A DNA stretch of 57,418 nucleotides from Candidatus Edwardsbacteria bacterium (GTDB taxonomy: Bacteria > Edwardsbacteria > AC1 > EtOH8), in the NCBI GenBank assembly GCA_018821925.1, contig JAHJLF010000081.1, positions 1-57,418 on the forward strand, given 5' to 3'. The position numbers and the translations under genes were made by a program. This document shows positions 49,858 through 57,418 of the stretch, piece after piece. Each line of letters starts with the position of its first letter. Positions within the stretch are counted from its first letter, which is position 1. The notes under the pieces are model-generated. The model had not been told where the DNA came from. It ran no database searches and saw only the letters and a program-made list of their open reading frames with translations.

Positions 49858-51186
49858 TTAGTCGGACATCGGCAGGCTTACCGAGAAATGGCTGCCCTTG
49901 TCGACGATGCTTTCCACGGCGATGCTGCCGCCGTTGGTCTCGATGATCTCCTTGCAAAGAGACAGCCCGATGCCCGTGCCATGAAGGGTGTGGACCTTTT
50001 GGTCGGTGCGGTAGAATTTATCAAAAATATGGGGCAGGTCCTGGGCCGAGATGCCCACTCCGTTATCGATAAAGTTTATCTCCATCTTCCAGAGGCCTTC
50101 CTCCAGCCGCCAGCCGCCGGTTTCAACGGTCACGGTGCCGCCCTCATTGGTGAATTTAACGGCATTGTCTAATATCTGGCTGAAGGCAAACCTTAAAGCG
50201 TTGATGTCTCCCTTGGCCGGAGAAACGCTCTCCGGGAATTTTTTTATAATTTTAATTTTTTTTTTCTGGGCCTTATGGCTGAGGTCGTTGACCACCATGT
50301 TCAGTAGATGCAGGACATCAACCTTTTCCTTCCTCAAGCCTATCTGCCCCGAGCTGGCATAGCGGAAATTCAAAATCGAATCAAGGATGCTTGCCAGTCG
50401 TTCGCTCTCGTCCAGCACCACCTTTATAAGCTCGGCATTCTGCTGGTCGGTCTTTTTCGCCTCGTCATACAAAATCTCCGAATAGCCCTTTATCACCGTC
50501 AGCGGGGTTCTCAACTCGTGGGATATGTTGGTGACGAACTCGTCCCTTAACTTATTGAAATCCACCGCCGGGCTGGTGGGCATGAAAACCCAGCCCAGGT
50601 TCTTTCCCGAATCGTATTTCCAGAGCCGGGAATTAACGGTGATGTCCTTGCCGTCCTTGGCCACGATCGTTTCCTGTTCCCTTTCGGCCTTGTCCTGATC
50701 AGCCAGACAGGACTCTATCTTGGCAGATATATCATTCCCGGAGTTCTTGAACACTTTATTCCAGTCTTTGCCCAATATATCCTTGACCGTCCACCCGGTA
50801 ATATTTTCCATGCCGGAATTGGCAAACAGAATCTTGCCTTCGTAGTCCGCCAGTATCAGGCCTATCGGTTGTTCGTTCAATACCTTCTCGAATTTGCCGG
50901 CTTCCTCCAGTTGTTTCTTTGACGATCCGATGATCTCTTTTAGTTTAGACACCTCCTGCCCGCTGATGCGCTGCTGGTTTTGGTTATTCTCCTTAAGAGC
51001 GGCGCATTCCCTTTGCGCCTGTTGCAAAGCATAGAGCTGTTTCTTTTGCCTGTAAAATAAGGCCAGGCCCCACCCGCCCAGCAGAGCTGCCGCGATAAGG
51101 GCTGATGTTTTCAGGAACAGGCTGCCCGGCAGAAAAATCGTCACTGCCGCAAAGGGCAGGGATAAAAGCCATAGAAGATGCAACAT
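49858..51186 (-). CDS. membrane sensor histidine kinase with PAS domain
   Basis: A 442-residue kinase. Two hydrophobic segments lie at about residues 3-44 with almost no periplasmic loop. A coiled coil (about 50-95), a PAS domain (about 97-205) and a HisKA domain with His in ISHELRTPLTVIKGY follow. The ATPase has QILDNAVKFTNEGG, DNGVGIS and GTGIGLSLCKEI. The start at 51186 lies 2 nt after the receiver gene; the longer reading through that gene is out of its frame and is rejected. It probably phosphorylates the adjacent CheY-like receiver. Confidence 0.85.
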   Translation of the reverse strand: MLHLLWLLSLPFAAVTIFLPGSLFLKTSALIAAALLGGWGLALFYRQKKQLYALQQAQRECAALKENNQNQQRISGQEVSKLKEIIGSSKKQLEEAGKFEKVLNEQPIGLILADYEGKILFANSGMENITGWTVKDILGKDWNKVFKNSGNDISAKIESCLADQDKAEREQETIVAKDGKDITVNSRLWKYDSGKNLGWVFMPTSPAVDFNKLRDEFVTNISHELRTPLTVIKGYSEILYDEAKKTDQQNAELIKVVLDESERLASILDSILNFRYASSGQIGLRKEKVDVLHLLNMVVNDLSHKAQKKKIKIIKKFPESVSPAKGDINALRFAFSQILDNAVKFTNEGGTVTVETGGWRLEEGLWKMEINFIDNGVGISAQDLPHIFDKFYRTDQKVHTLHGTGIGLSLCKEIIETNGGSIAVESIVDKGSHFSVSLPMSD

Positions 51187-51188
51187 TA

Positions 51189-51563
51189 TTACTTGGCGTC
51201 CCCTATCATGCTTTTCACCAGCTCCAGAAGCCGGTTGGGGCTGAACGGTTTGGTGATATAGTCGCTGGCCCCCATCGTCAACCCCTGCTCCCGGTCGCGT
51301 TCCTGTCCCTTGGCGGTCAGGATCACCACGGGAATACCGGCCAGCTCGGCGTCCTCTCTGATCTTCTGGCATACCTCATAACCGGAAAGCCCGGGCATCA
51401 TTACATCCAACAAAACCATGTCCGGCTTCTCTTCCTTGATCTTCTGCAGACCGCTCTGGCCGTCATTGGCTGAAATGACGGTATACCCCTCCTGCTCTAA
51501 TTTAAATTTGATCACCCTGGCAATGTAGGGTTCATCATCCACCACCATGATTTTTTTGGCCAT
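51189..51563 (-). CDS. CheY-like response regulator
   Basis: A 124-residue stand-alone receiver. Acidic pair DD at residues 9-10, phospho-acceptor Asp53 in LLDVMMPG, Thr83, and Lys105 in YITKPFSP. It has no output domain, so it acts by binding another protein. It sits between two histidine kinases. Confidence 0.92.
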   Translation of the reverse strand: MAKKIMVVDDEPYIARVIKFKLEQEGYTVISANDGQSGLQKIKEEKPDMVLLDVMMPGLSGYEVCQKIREDAELAGIPVVILTAKGQERDREQGLTMGASDYITKPFSPNRLLELVKSMIGDAK

Positions 51564-51608
51564 AATCGCACCTCTCGAGCTTTTATTTAGAAATTTTACG
51601 CTTGGTTC

Positions 51609-54600
51609 TTATCGGGGCAGACTGAAAATAAATCTGCTGCCCTTCCCCGCCTGGCTTTCCACCCATATTTTCCCGCCGTGGGCCTCAACCAGTTTTTTGC
51701 ACAGTGGCAGCCCCAGGCCGGTGCCGGTCTTCCGTCCGTGCCGGCGTTTCTCAACCTGGTAGAATTTTTCAAACACCTTATCCTTGTCCTCGGCTGAAAT
51801 ACCTTCTCCGGTATCGCTCAGGGCGATCTCGACGCTGCTGGCACGTTCAGAGCCCGTTAGAATGATAGTTCCTCCCCGGGGGGTAAATTTCAGCGCATTG
51901 GAAAGCAGGTTTGATATTACCCGGGCCAGTTTCCCTTCGTCCCCGGTAATTAAAATATTGGGGGGCATCTCCTGCAGAAGTTCGATGTTCCGCTCTCTGG
52001 CCAGAGGGGAGAAATCGGCCACCAGCCGGGCTATCAGCTGGGCGATATCAAAATTTATTTTTTCCAGTTTGATCTCGATGGCATCGTATTTATAGCCGTC
52101 CAGAAAATCATTAAGCATTTCCAGCATCCGCCTGCTGTCGTTCATGGCATTGCCTAAAAACTGGCTCTGATTTTCGTTCAACTCTCCCAGGCTTCCGTCC
52201 AGGGCCAGCTCCAAGGTGGCAATTATGGCGGCCAGCGGATTTCGCAGATCATGGGACAACATGCCCACGAACTCCTGCCTCAGTTCGGCGATCTGGTGTT
52301 CGGTGGTTATGTCCTGGCACAGTATCACCAAGCCGGTCCGAGGCCGGTCCAGCTCCTCCACCGGGAAGGAGCTGATCTTGAGATGTTTGCCGTCCTTAAG
52401 CTCCAATTCCACCGGAATAACCACCCCGGTGGTTGAAACGGCGCAATCCTGGAAAAAATCTATCAGGGCCTTGGGGTTTGCCAGATTGTTTGTCAACAAA
52501 GATAAAATCCCCTCCTGCAGGCCGGATCCCGGCCTGATGGTCTGCTTCAACCCCCATAGGCCCTCAAATCCCTCATTACTCATGATCACTTTGAAATGAG
52601 AGTCCACCATCAGCAAACCCTCGGGCATGGAGTTTATGATAGCCCCCACCCGGCTGCCTTCCCGGCGGATCTCCTCGTAAAGAACGGCGCTCCTCAGGGC
52701 AAAAGTGACCAGGGGGGAGAGCTCCTGGAGAAGGGTCAGATCTTCATGCCCGAAATAGCTGGTCTGCTTGGACAGGGCGCTGATTGCACCTATCGGCTTA
52801 TCCTTCAGTTTGAGCGGCAGCCATAGCCCGGACCCCAGGCCGTTGTAATGGCCGGCTGAAAGAAAACGGGGATCCGTTTTAAGGTCCGGAACTATTTCCG
52901 GCTCTCCCCGGGCTATGACTGTGGCGGTGATCTCCTTGATCTCCGACAAACGCTCGTAATCCAGTTTTATCCCCGAGCTCTTCATCAGTTCCAGAAAACC
53001 GCCGTTTTTGCCGGTGGACTGTATGGCTTTGCCGTTCCATTCCCCCAAGACTTCGTCGAAAAAATAAATGCCCATCTCGTCGATCTTAAGCTCTTTAGCG
53101 ATGGTCCTGATCATCAGGTTCAGCAAACTGCCGACCTGAAGCACCGAGCCCGAAGCAAAGCCTATTTCGTACAGCTTGGTTCGCAGGGCATTTTCCTGTT
53201 TAAGCTTGCCGGCTACGCCTATCTGCCATAATATTTTAGATAGCCCGGTGCTTAGCTCATCTATCATGGCCACATTGGTTTCGGGGTAGGCTGCCGGGTC
53301 CTTTTTGGAAAGGATCATCAATCCGGTGTTATGGCCCTTGAATATCAACGGGGTTACCAGCACCGAGCGGGCTCCGGCCAGGGGTTTTTCCATCCCCGAA
53401 ATTCCCAGCCCCTCTGCCAGGGATCCCTCTTTTCCCGCCAAGCTCAGGGTGCGTCCCTCGTTGATGGCGGCTTCGGCCAGCCCGGTAACCAGATGAAAAG
53501 CTGTGTCCGGGTCATGGTCGATCATCGCCCCCTGGCTGGCCAAAAACCTGAAGCTGTCACCCCGTTCCCGAAATAATATCGAGCCGGCATCGAAATCCAC
53601 AAAATGCCTTACCGCTTTTAAAAGTATCTGGGGAAGCAGCTCCACATCCTCCAGGGCCGCCACCATCCCGGTCAGTTCTTTGAAATATTCCAGCCCTTCC
53701 AGCTTAAGGCTGTGGATTTTAATGATCGAACCGGTATATTTTTTTTTCTCAAAAAATCCTTTTATCCCGATAGAGCAATAACTGTCCTTGATGATTATTT
53801 TTTTTTCTGCCTCTCTGGTTGCCCCGTTTGAGATATCATCCAGGGTCGCAGAAAGCCATTCTTTATCGCTTCGAATAAGGGGAAGTTTATCGATGACGCC
53901 CTGCCGCAAATCCGTCAGCTGTTGGGCGGAGGTATTGGCAAAAACTATTCGTTTTACCGAGTCAACTATCAGGATAGCATCTTCGATATTCTTGATATAG
54001 GCCTCCAGCACCTCTTTGCTCGAGGTCCACTCGCCTATGGACCGTACCCGGTGCAGGGTCAGGGCGATCTGGGTGGCCATCATCCCTAGGAAATCGGCGG
54101 TGGGGCGATCCATCTCCCCGGAATTGAGGCTGGTGACGGTCAAAACGCCCAGGGCTTCTTTTTCCACCTCCAGGGGCCAGCCCATTTTTATCACTGCCGG
54201 TTTTTCCGGATGGACCGTTATCAGCTCGGTCTGGGGCCCCTGCTCTGCCACCCGGCCCAGCCAGGCGCTGTCATCCGAGGTCAATCCGTCCATCTGCTTC
54301 CCGTCCCTCAGCACCAGGGGATGGACATAATAACTGCCCTCCTGATTGGCTATCGAAACCGCCAGTTCATAACCCTTGAGGGCCGGCCCGATATTCTCGG
54401 CTATGGTCTTCCAGAATTGCCCGGGGTCGCTGATCTTTTCCAGCTTCTCAACGGTTTGGATCAATATCCGGTTGAAATTGCTGTTTTCCTCCCTTTGCAG
54501 ATACAGCAGCCCTCTCTCCATGGCGCAGCCGGCTAATTGGGAAAAATACGAAAGGTACCTAACCTGATCCGGGTCCGCTTCAGCATCCTTCACCACAATT

Positions 54601-55052
54601 GTTATCAGTCCGATCATGGCACTGGCCGATCTGAAAATCGGGATCAGTATCACATCCCCGCTGCCGTTCAGTATTTTCTCCCCCAGGCCCGGCAGGTAAC
54701 GGGAGGCTTTCATTCCCTCCCAGACCGGATGATCGGCTTTGATGATATAGCTTCCCGACTGAAGGAAATCTTTTATTAAAAGTTGAGTTCTGATCAGGGG
54801 ATTGGGGCTGGTTAAAAGTTCAGCGCTTTTATCCGGGTCCACCGATTCCATCCAAAGGGGCTTGAATGCCCCGAGGTCATTGTCGTAAACGCTTAAGACT
54901 ATCACCTTGTATCCCAGAGCATCCTTGATGGATTGTCCTATTTCCTGCAATATCTTGGCCGGCCCGGGTTCCCCGGACAGAGCCTGTGACAGCCTCAAGG
55001 ATTCGCTTAAAACCTTGTTCTGCAGAGTTGCAGGACCTTGTGTCTCAATCAT
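51609..55052 (-). CDS. large multi-GAF/PAS sensor histidine kinase
   Basis: A 1147-residue soluble kinase with no membrane segment. Approximate order: GAF (30-180), GAF (200-340), PAS (345-440), GAF (460-620), GAF (630-790), PAS (800-920), HisKA with [12 protein letters not shown], and an ATPase with [21 protein letters not shown] and [12 protein letters not shown]. The several GAF units suggest that more than one small ligand or partner is sensed. I start at the ATG at 55052; a TTG one codon earlier is also possible with GGAG. It overlaps the HD-GYP gene end. Confidence 0.85.
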   Translation of the reverse strand: MIETQGPATLQNKVLSESLRLSQALSGEPGPAKILQEIGQSIKDALGYKVIVLSVYDNDLGAFKPLWMESVDPDKSAELLTSPNPLIRTQLLIKDFLQSGSYIIKADHPVWEGMKASRYLPGLGEKILNGSGDVILIPIFRSASAMIGLITIVVKDAEADPDQVRYLSYFSQLAGCAMERGLLYLQREENSNFNRILIQTVEKLEKISDPGQFWKTIAENIGPALKGYELAVSIANQEGSYYVHPLVLRDGKQMDGLTSDDSAWLGRVAEQGPQTELITVHPEKPAVIKMGWPLEVEKEALGVLTVTSLNSGEMDRPTADFLGMMATQIALTLHRVRSIGEWTSSKEVLEAYIKNIEDAILIVDSVKRIVFANTSAQQLTDLRQGVIDKLPLIRSDKEWLSATLDDISNGATREAEKKIIIKDSYCSIGIKGFFEKKKYTGSIIKIHSLKLEGLEYFKELTGMVAALEDVELLPQILLKAVRHFVDFDAGSILFRERGDSFRFLASQGAMIDHDPDTAFHLVTGLAEAAINEGRTLSLAGKEGSLAEGLGISGMEKPLAGARSVLVTPLIFKGHNTGLMILSKKDPAAYPETNVAMIDELSTGLSKILWQIGVAGKLKQENALRTKLYEIGFASGSVLQVGSLLNLMIRTIAKELKIDEMGIYFFDEVLGEWNGKAIQSTGKNGGFLELMKSSGIKLDYERLSEIKEITATVIARGEPEIVPDLKTDPRFLSAGHYNGLGSGLWLPLKLKDKPIGAISALSKQTSYFGHEDLTLLQELSPLVTFALRSAVLYEEIRREGSRVGAIINSMPEGLLMVDSHFKVIMSNEGFEGLWGLKQTIRPGSGLQEGILSLLTNNLANPKALIDFFQDCAVSTTGVVIPVELELKDGKHLKISSFPVEELDRPRTGLVILCQDITTEHQIAELRQEFVGMLSHDLRNPLAAIIATLELALDGSLGELNENQSQFLGNAMNDSRRMLEMLNDFLDGYKYDAIEIKLEKINFDIAQLIARLVADFSPLARERNIELLQEMPPNILITGDEGKLARVISNLLSNALKFTPRGGTIILTGSERASSVEIALSDTGEGISAEDKDKVFEKFYQVEKRRHGRKTGTGLGLPLCKKLVEAHGGKIWVESQAGKGSRFIFSLPR

Positions 55053-56343
55053 CAAGCGTGATCTCCGTCTTTTTTATATTAGCTATGAACACCTTCACCA
55101 GCTGCGGATCGAATTGGCTGCCCGAATTCTGGCTGAGCTCTTTTAAAGCCTTGTCCAGCGAAAAACGGGTGCGGTAGGTGCGGTTCATGGTCATGGCATC
55201 GAAGGAATCGGCCACCGCGATGATCCGGGCAAACAGGGTGATATTCTCCCCGTCGATGCCGTTGGGATAGCCCTGTCCGTCGAACCTCTCATGATGCTGG
55301 CCGATAGCCGGCAGGATGGATTTCAGCTGGGCCACGTGCGACAGGATGGAGACCCCTATCTCGGGATGCATCCGGACTAATTCCCACTGGTTCTCGGACA
55401 GGTACTCCTTTTCGTTGTTGAGGATGATGTCCGGCAGGCCAATCTTTCCCACGTCATGCAGCAAGGCCGCCAGCTCCAGGCTTTTCAGTTTCTCGGGATC
55501 GAAATCCAGGCCCTGACCTATGATACGGGAGTACCGCCGCACCCTCTCGGAATGGCCCCTGGTGCTGGGATCCTTGGCATCGACCGCCTCGATCATGCTC
55601 TTGATGGTGCTGAAGAACAGTGACTCCAGGTCCTCGTAAAGCCGGCCGCTCTCCAAAAGCAGGGAAGCATAGGCTCCCAGCGTGGTCAGAATCTTTATGT
55701 CGCCCGAGCGATAGACGGCTTTTGATTTGGGGCCCAGCACCAGGGAGCCGATTATATTTCCCCGGCTGACCCTGAGCAGCAGGGCGCAATGCCTGTTTTC
55801 CTCGACAAAATGTTTTTTTTGTTCTATGGTCTCTACCGCCAGCTGGGCCAGCTTTTCGGATTCCACCTTCTCCCGGTTGACCCAACACCAGTGTTCCTGG
55901 CTGTTTTTCATCAACAAGCAGCCACCGGCCGCACCCACCGCATCTATGGCGGTCTCCAGAATGGCCTTCATCCTGCTCTGGTTATCCCTGGCCACCCCCA
56001 GACGGTCGCTCATCTCGAACAACAGCGACAGCTGCTCATACCTTTCCACTATCTCCTCGGTCAGGGAGATGCTCTCCAGTTCCTGTTCGGAGATGATGTC
56101 CGCCAGCTTGCCGATGGCATCATTCATACGGTCCATCAGCTCGGCCGGACCGGATAGTGCTATCCTCTGCCTGAAATTATCCAGTTCGATAACCCGGGTG
56201 TTTTTGGCCAGCGATCGTTTATCTTGGCTCTCTCCGGCATCAAGAAAGACTATCTCAAAGCCCCAGCTGTTTGCCATGGTGCCCAGTATTTTTCGCAGCC
56301 GGTCGGCCGGAAGGATGATGTTGTCTTTTATCGGCTTTCCCAT
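55045..56343 (-). CDS. GAF-HD-GYP cyclic-di-GMP phosphodiesterase
   Basis: A 432-residue protein. The first 110 residues are a coiled, partly unknown region. A GAF domain spans about 115-225, and the HD-GYP domain about 250-425. The key motifs are complete: [23 protein letters not shown] and [11 protein letters not shown] with NG, so it should hydrolyse c-di-GMP. It starts the leftward signalling operon and is divergent from pilT, which it may influence through c-di-GMP. No ribosome-binding site is seen and the promoter suggests a leaderless transcript. Confidence 0.9.
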   Translation of the reverse strand: MGKPIKDNIILPADRLRKILGTMANSWGFEIVFLDAGESQDKRSLAKNTRVIELDNFRQRIALSGPAELMDRMNDAIGKLADIISEQELESISLTEEIVERYEQLSLLFEMSDRLGVARDNQSRMKAILETAIDAVGAAGGCLLMKNSQEHWCWVNREKVESEKLAQLAVETIEQKKHFVEENRHCALLLRVSRGNIIGSLVLGPKSKAVYRSGDIKILTTLGAYASLLLESGRLYEDLESLFFSTIKSMIEAVDAKDPSTRGHSERVRRYSRIIGQGLDFDPEKLKSLELAALLHDVGKIGLPDIILNNEKEYLSENQWELVRMHPEIGVSILSHVAQLKSILPAIGQHHERFDGQGYPNGIDGENITLFARIIAVADSFDAMTMNRTYRTRFSLDKALKELSQNSGSQFDPQLVKVFIANIKKTEITLDD

Positions 56344-56379
56344 ATTTGGTAACTATACCAAATTTGTGCTAAAAGTCAA
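56344..56379 (-). promoter_or_regulatory. promoter and palindromic operator of the HD-GYP gene
   Basis: On the minus strand TTGACT (56379-56374), 16-bp spacer and TATAGT (56357-56352). The -10 lies inside a perfect 8-bp inverted repeat ATTTGGTA-N4-TACCAAAT (56344-56363) that touches the start codon. Only 8 bp separate the -10 box and ATG, so transcription probably begins at or beside the A of ATG. Confidence 0.65.
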
Positions 56380-56389
56380 TAAGTTTTTC

Positions 56390-56418
56390 TTGACTTTGCC
56401 AAAACAGTCTGTTAAACT
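56390..56418 (+). promoter_or_regulatory. promoter of pilT
   Basis: TTGACT, 17-bp spacer, TAAACT on the + strand, about 66 bp before the pilT start. Confidence 0.55.
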
Positions 56419-56484
56419 AAACCTGCTTTGACATCTTGATCGCTGGCTCGGGGGTTTTCAGCCGATAATTTACTATGCGAGAAC

Positions 56485-57418
56485 ATGCCCAAAATAGATG
56501 AATTGTTGAGATTGTTGGTCACGCAGCAGGGTTCGGACCTACATATAAAATCCGGGGAGCCGCCGGTCTACCGGATCCACGGCCAGTTGGTCCGTTCCAG
56601 CCTCCCGGTGATGACCCCCGACGACACCCAGGAACTGCTTTACGAGATCATGAACCAGGAACGCCGGGAGCGTTTCGAAAAGACCCACCAGCTTGACATG
56701 TCCTACTCCATCCCCGGCGTCTCCCGTTTTCGGGTCAACGTCTTCCGCCAGAAACAGGCTCTGGGCTCGGTTCTCCGGGTCATCCCCCTCCTGATAAAGA
56801 GCATCGACGACCTGGGGCTTCCCCAGAACATGAAGAAGATCTGCATGCTGCCACGGGGACTGATCCTGGTGACCGGGCCCACCGGCAGCGGTAAATCCAC
56901 CAGCCTGGCGGCCATGATAGATTACATCAACGAAAGCCGTTCCTGCCACATCATGACGGTAGAGGATCCCATCGAGTTCCTGCATCGCGACAAAAAGGCC
57001 TGCATCAACCAGCGGGAGGTGGGCATCGACACCCACTCCTTTGCCAACGCCCTCAAGCACGTGATGCGGCAGAACCCGGACATCATTCTGGTGGGCGAGA
57101 TGCGGGACCTGGAGACCATCTCTCTGGCCATTACCGCGGCCGAGACCGGCCATCTGGTGATGGCCACTTTGCATACCGCCGACGCCGCCCAGACCATCGA
57201 CCGGATCATCGACGTCTTCCCGCCGGGCCAGCAGCAGCAGGTACGGCTGCAACTATCAACCACCCTCCAGGCCATCTATTCCCAGACACTGCTGCCCCGG
57301 ATGGACGGCACCGGCCGGATAGTAGCCTATGAAGTGCTGGTCTGCGTGCCGGCCATCCGCAGTATCATCCGGGAGGGCAAGACCCACCAGATATTCAGCG
57401 TCCTCCAGAGCGGCGGAA
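56485..57418 (+). CDS. pilT: type IV pilus retraction ATPase PilT (truncated by the window edge)
   Basis: The first 311 codons of a hexameric secretion ATPase that powers pilus retraction. The protein begins MPKIDELLRLLVTQQGSDLH. Walker A GPTGSGKST, the Asp box VEDPIEF, Walker B ILVGEMRD and the His box GHLVMATLHT appear in order. The family is usually about 345-370 residues, so about 40-60 are missing beyond 57418. Pili are made elsewhere; the neighbouring HD-GYP protein suggests c-di-GMP control of motility. Frame continues unbroken to the edge. Confidence 0.93.
   Translation, partial: MPKIDELLRLLVTQQGSDLHIKSGEPPVYRIHGQLVRSSLPVMTPDDTQELLYEIMNQERRERFEKTHQLDMSYSIPGVSRFRVNVFRQKQALGSVLRVIPLLIKSIDDLGLPQNMKKICMLPRGLILVTGPTGSGKSTSLAAMIDYINESRSCHIMTVEDPIEFLHRDKKACINQREVGIDTHSFANALKHVMRQNPDIILVGEMRDLETISLAITAAETGHLVMATLHTADAAQTIDRIIDVFPPGQQQQVRLQLSTTLQAIYSQTLLPRMDGTGRIVAYEVLVCVPAIRSIIREGKTHQIFSVLQSGG

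Noticed and set aside
56539-57252. Minus-strand frame of 237 codons opposite pilT
   Set aside because: The + strand encodes PilT with all ATPase motifs in one unbroken frame to the window edge; the minus frame is its shadow.

Overview
The window is a stretch of bacterial chromosome, dense in genes and mostly of moderately high GC. The organism has an outer membrane: there are a phosphate-type porin, a second beta-barrel protein, a lipoprotein and type IV pilus PilT. Surface proteins with lamin-tail, CARDB and FlgD-like C-terminal modules, and intergenic regions full of short palindromic repeats, resemble uncultivated candidate phyla near the FCB/WOR-3/Edwardsbacteria area. That placement is an inference from style; no marker here names the lineage.

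Left part (1-11.3 kb): a GT-C membrane glycosyltransferase, then a leftward run of housekeeping and repair genes (methyltransferase, endonuclease Q, HAD phosphatase, HIT hydrolase, mnmA). Behind these lies an amino-acid catabolic block: indolepyruvate:ferredoxin oxidoreductase iorAB, ornithine aminotransferase and a second class III aminotransferase. At 11.4-12.1 kb lies the most unusual locus. A consensus promoter drives a decayed tRNA-Gln whose T-loop carries a 78-bp insert, then a GIY-YIG gene whose start codon sits in the tRNA 3' end, then an intact tRNA-Gln(CUG). A further tRNA-Gln 3' half follows, with a related 79-bp insert at exactly the same T-loop position.

12.2-21.9 kb is a phosphate-starvation regulon: porin-pstS-pstC-pstA-pstB-phoU-arsC leftward and phoB-phoR rightward, with a PHP phosphoesterase between. 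Both promoter regions carry direct repeats of a TTAAC-like unit at an exact 11-bp period, placed as Pho boxes. Co-transcribed arsC fits with arsenate entering through Pst.

21.9-31 kb holds a ChrB-domain/MFS pair, a catalase with a palindrome at its promoter, a zinc-ribbon protein, tRNA-Glu, an XRE regulator, a TsaC/arginine-phosphatase-like fusion, def, yajC, cdd and deoB. 31-40.6 kb holds a lipoprotein/beta-barrel pair and a divergent operon of transglutaminase, ABC ATPase, DUF4388 protein and ABC permease. 40.6-46 kb has an AT-rich TPR gene, a repeat-filled 0.47-kb gap, tldE/tldD and a cobalamin adenosyltransferase. 46-57.4 kb has a lamin-tail surface protein, a glycosyltransferase-TPR protein and a signalling cluster (two histidine kinases, a receiver, an HD-GYP protein). 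The HD-GYP gene is transcribed divergently from pilT, which runs off the right edge. No CRISPR array, transposase or phage gene was seen.
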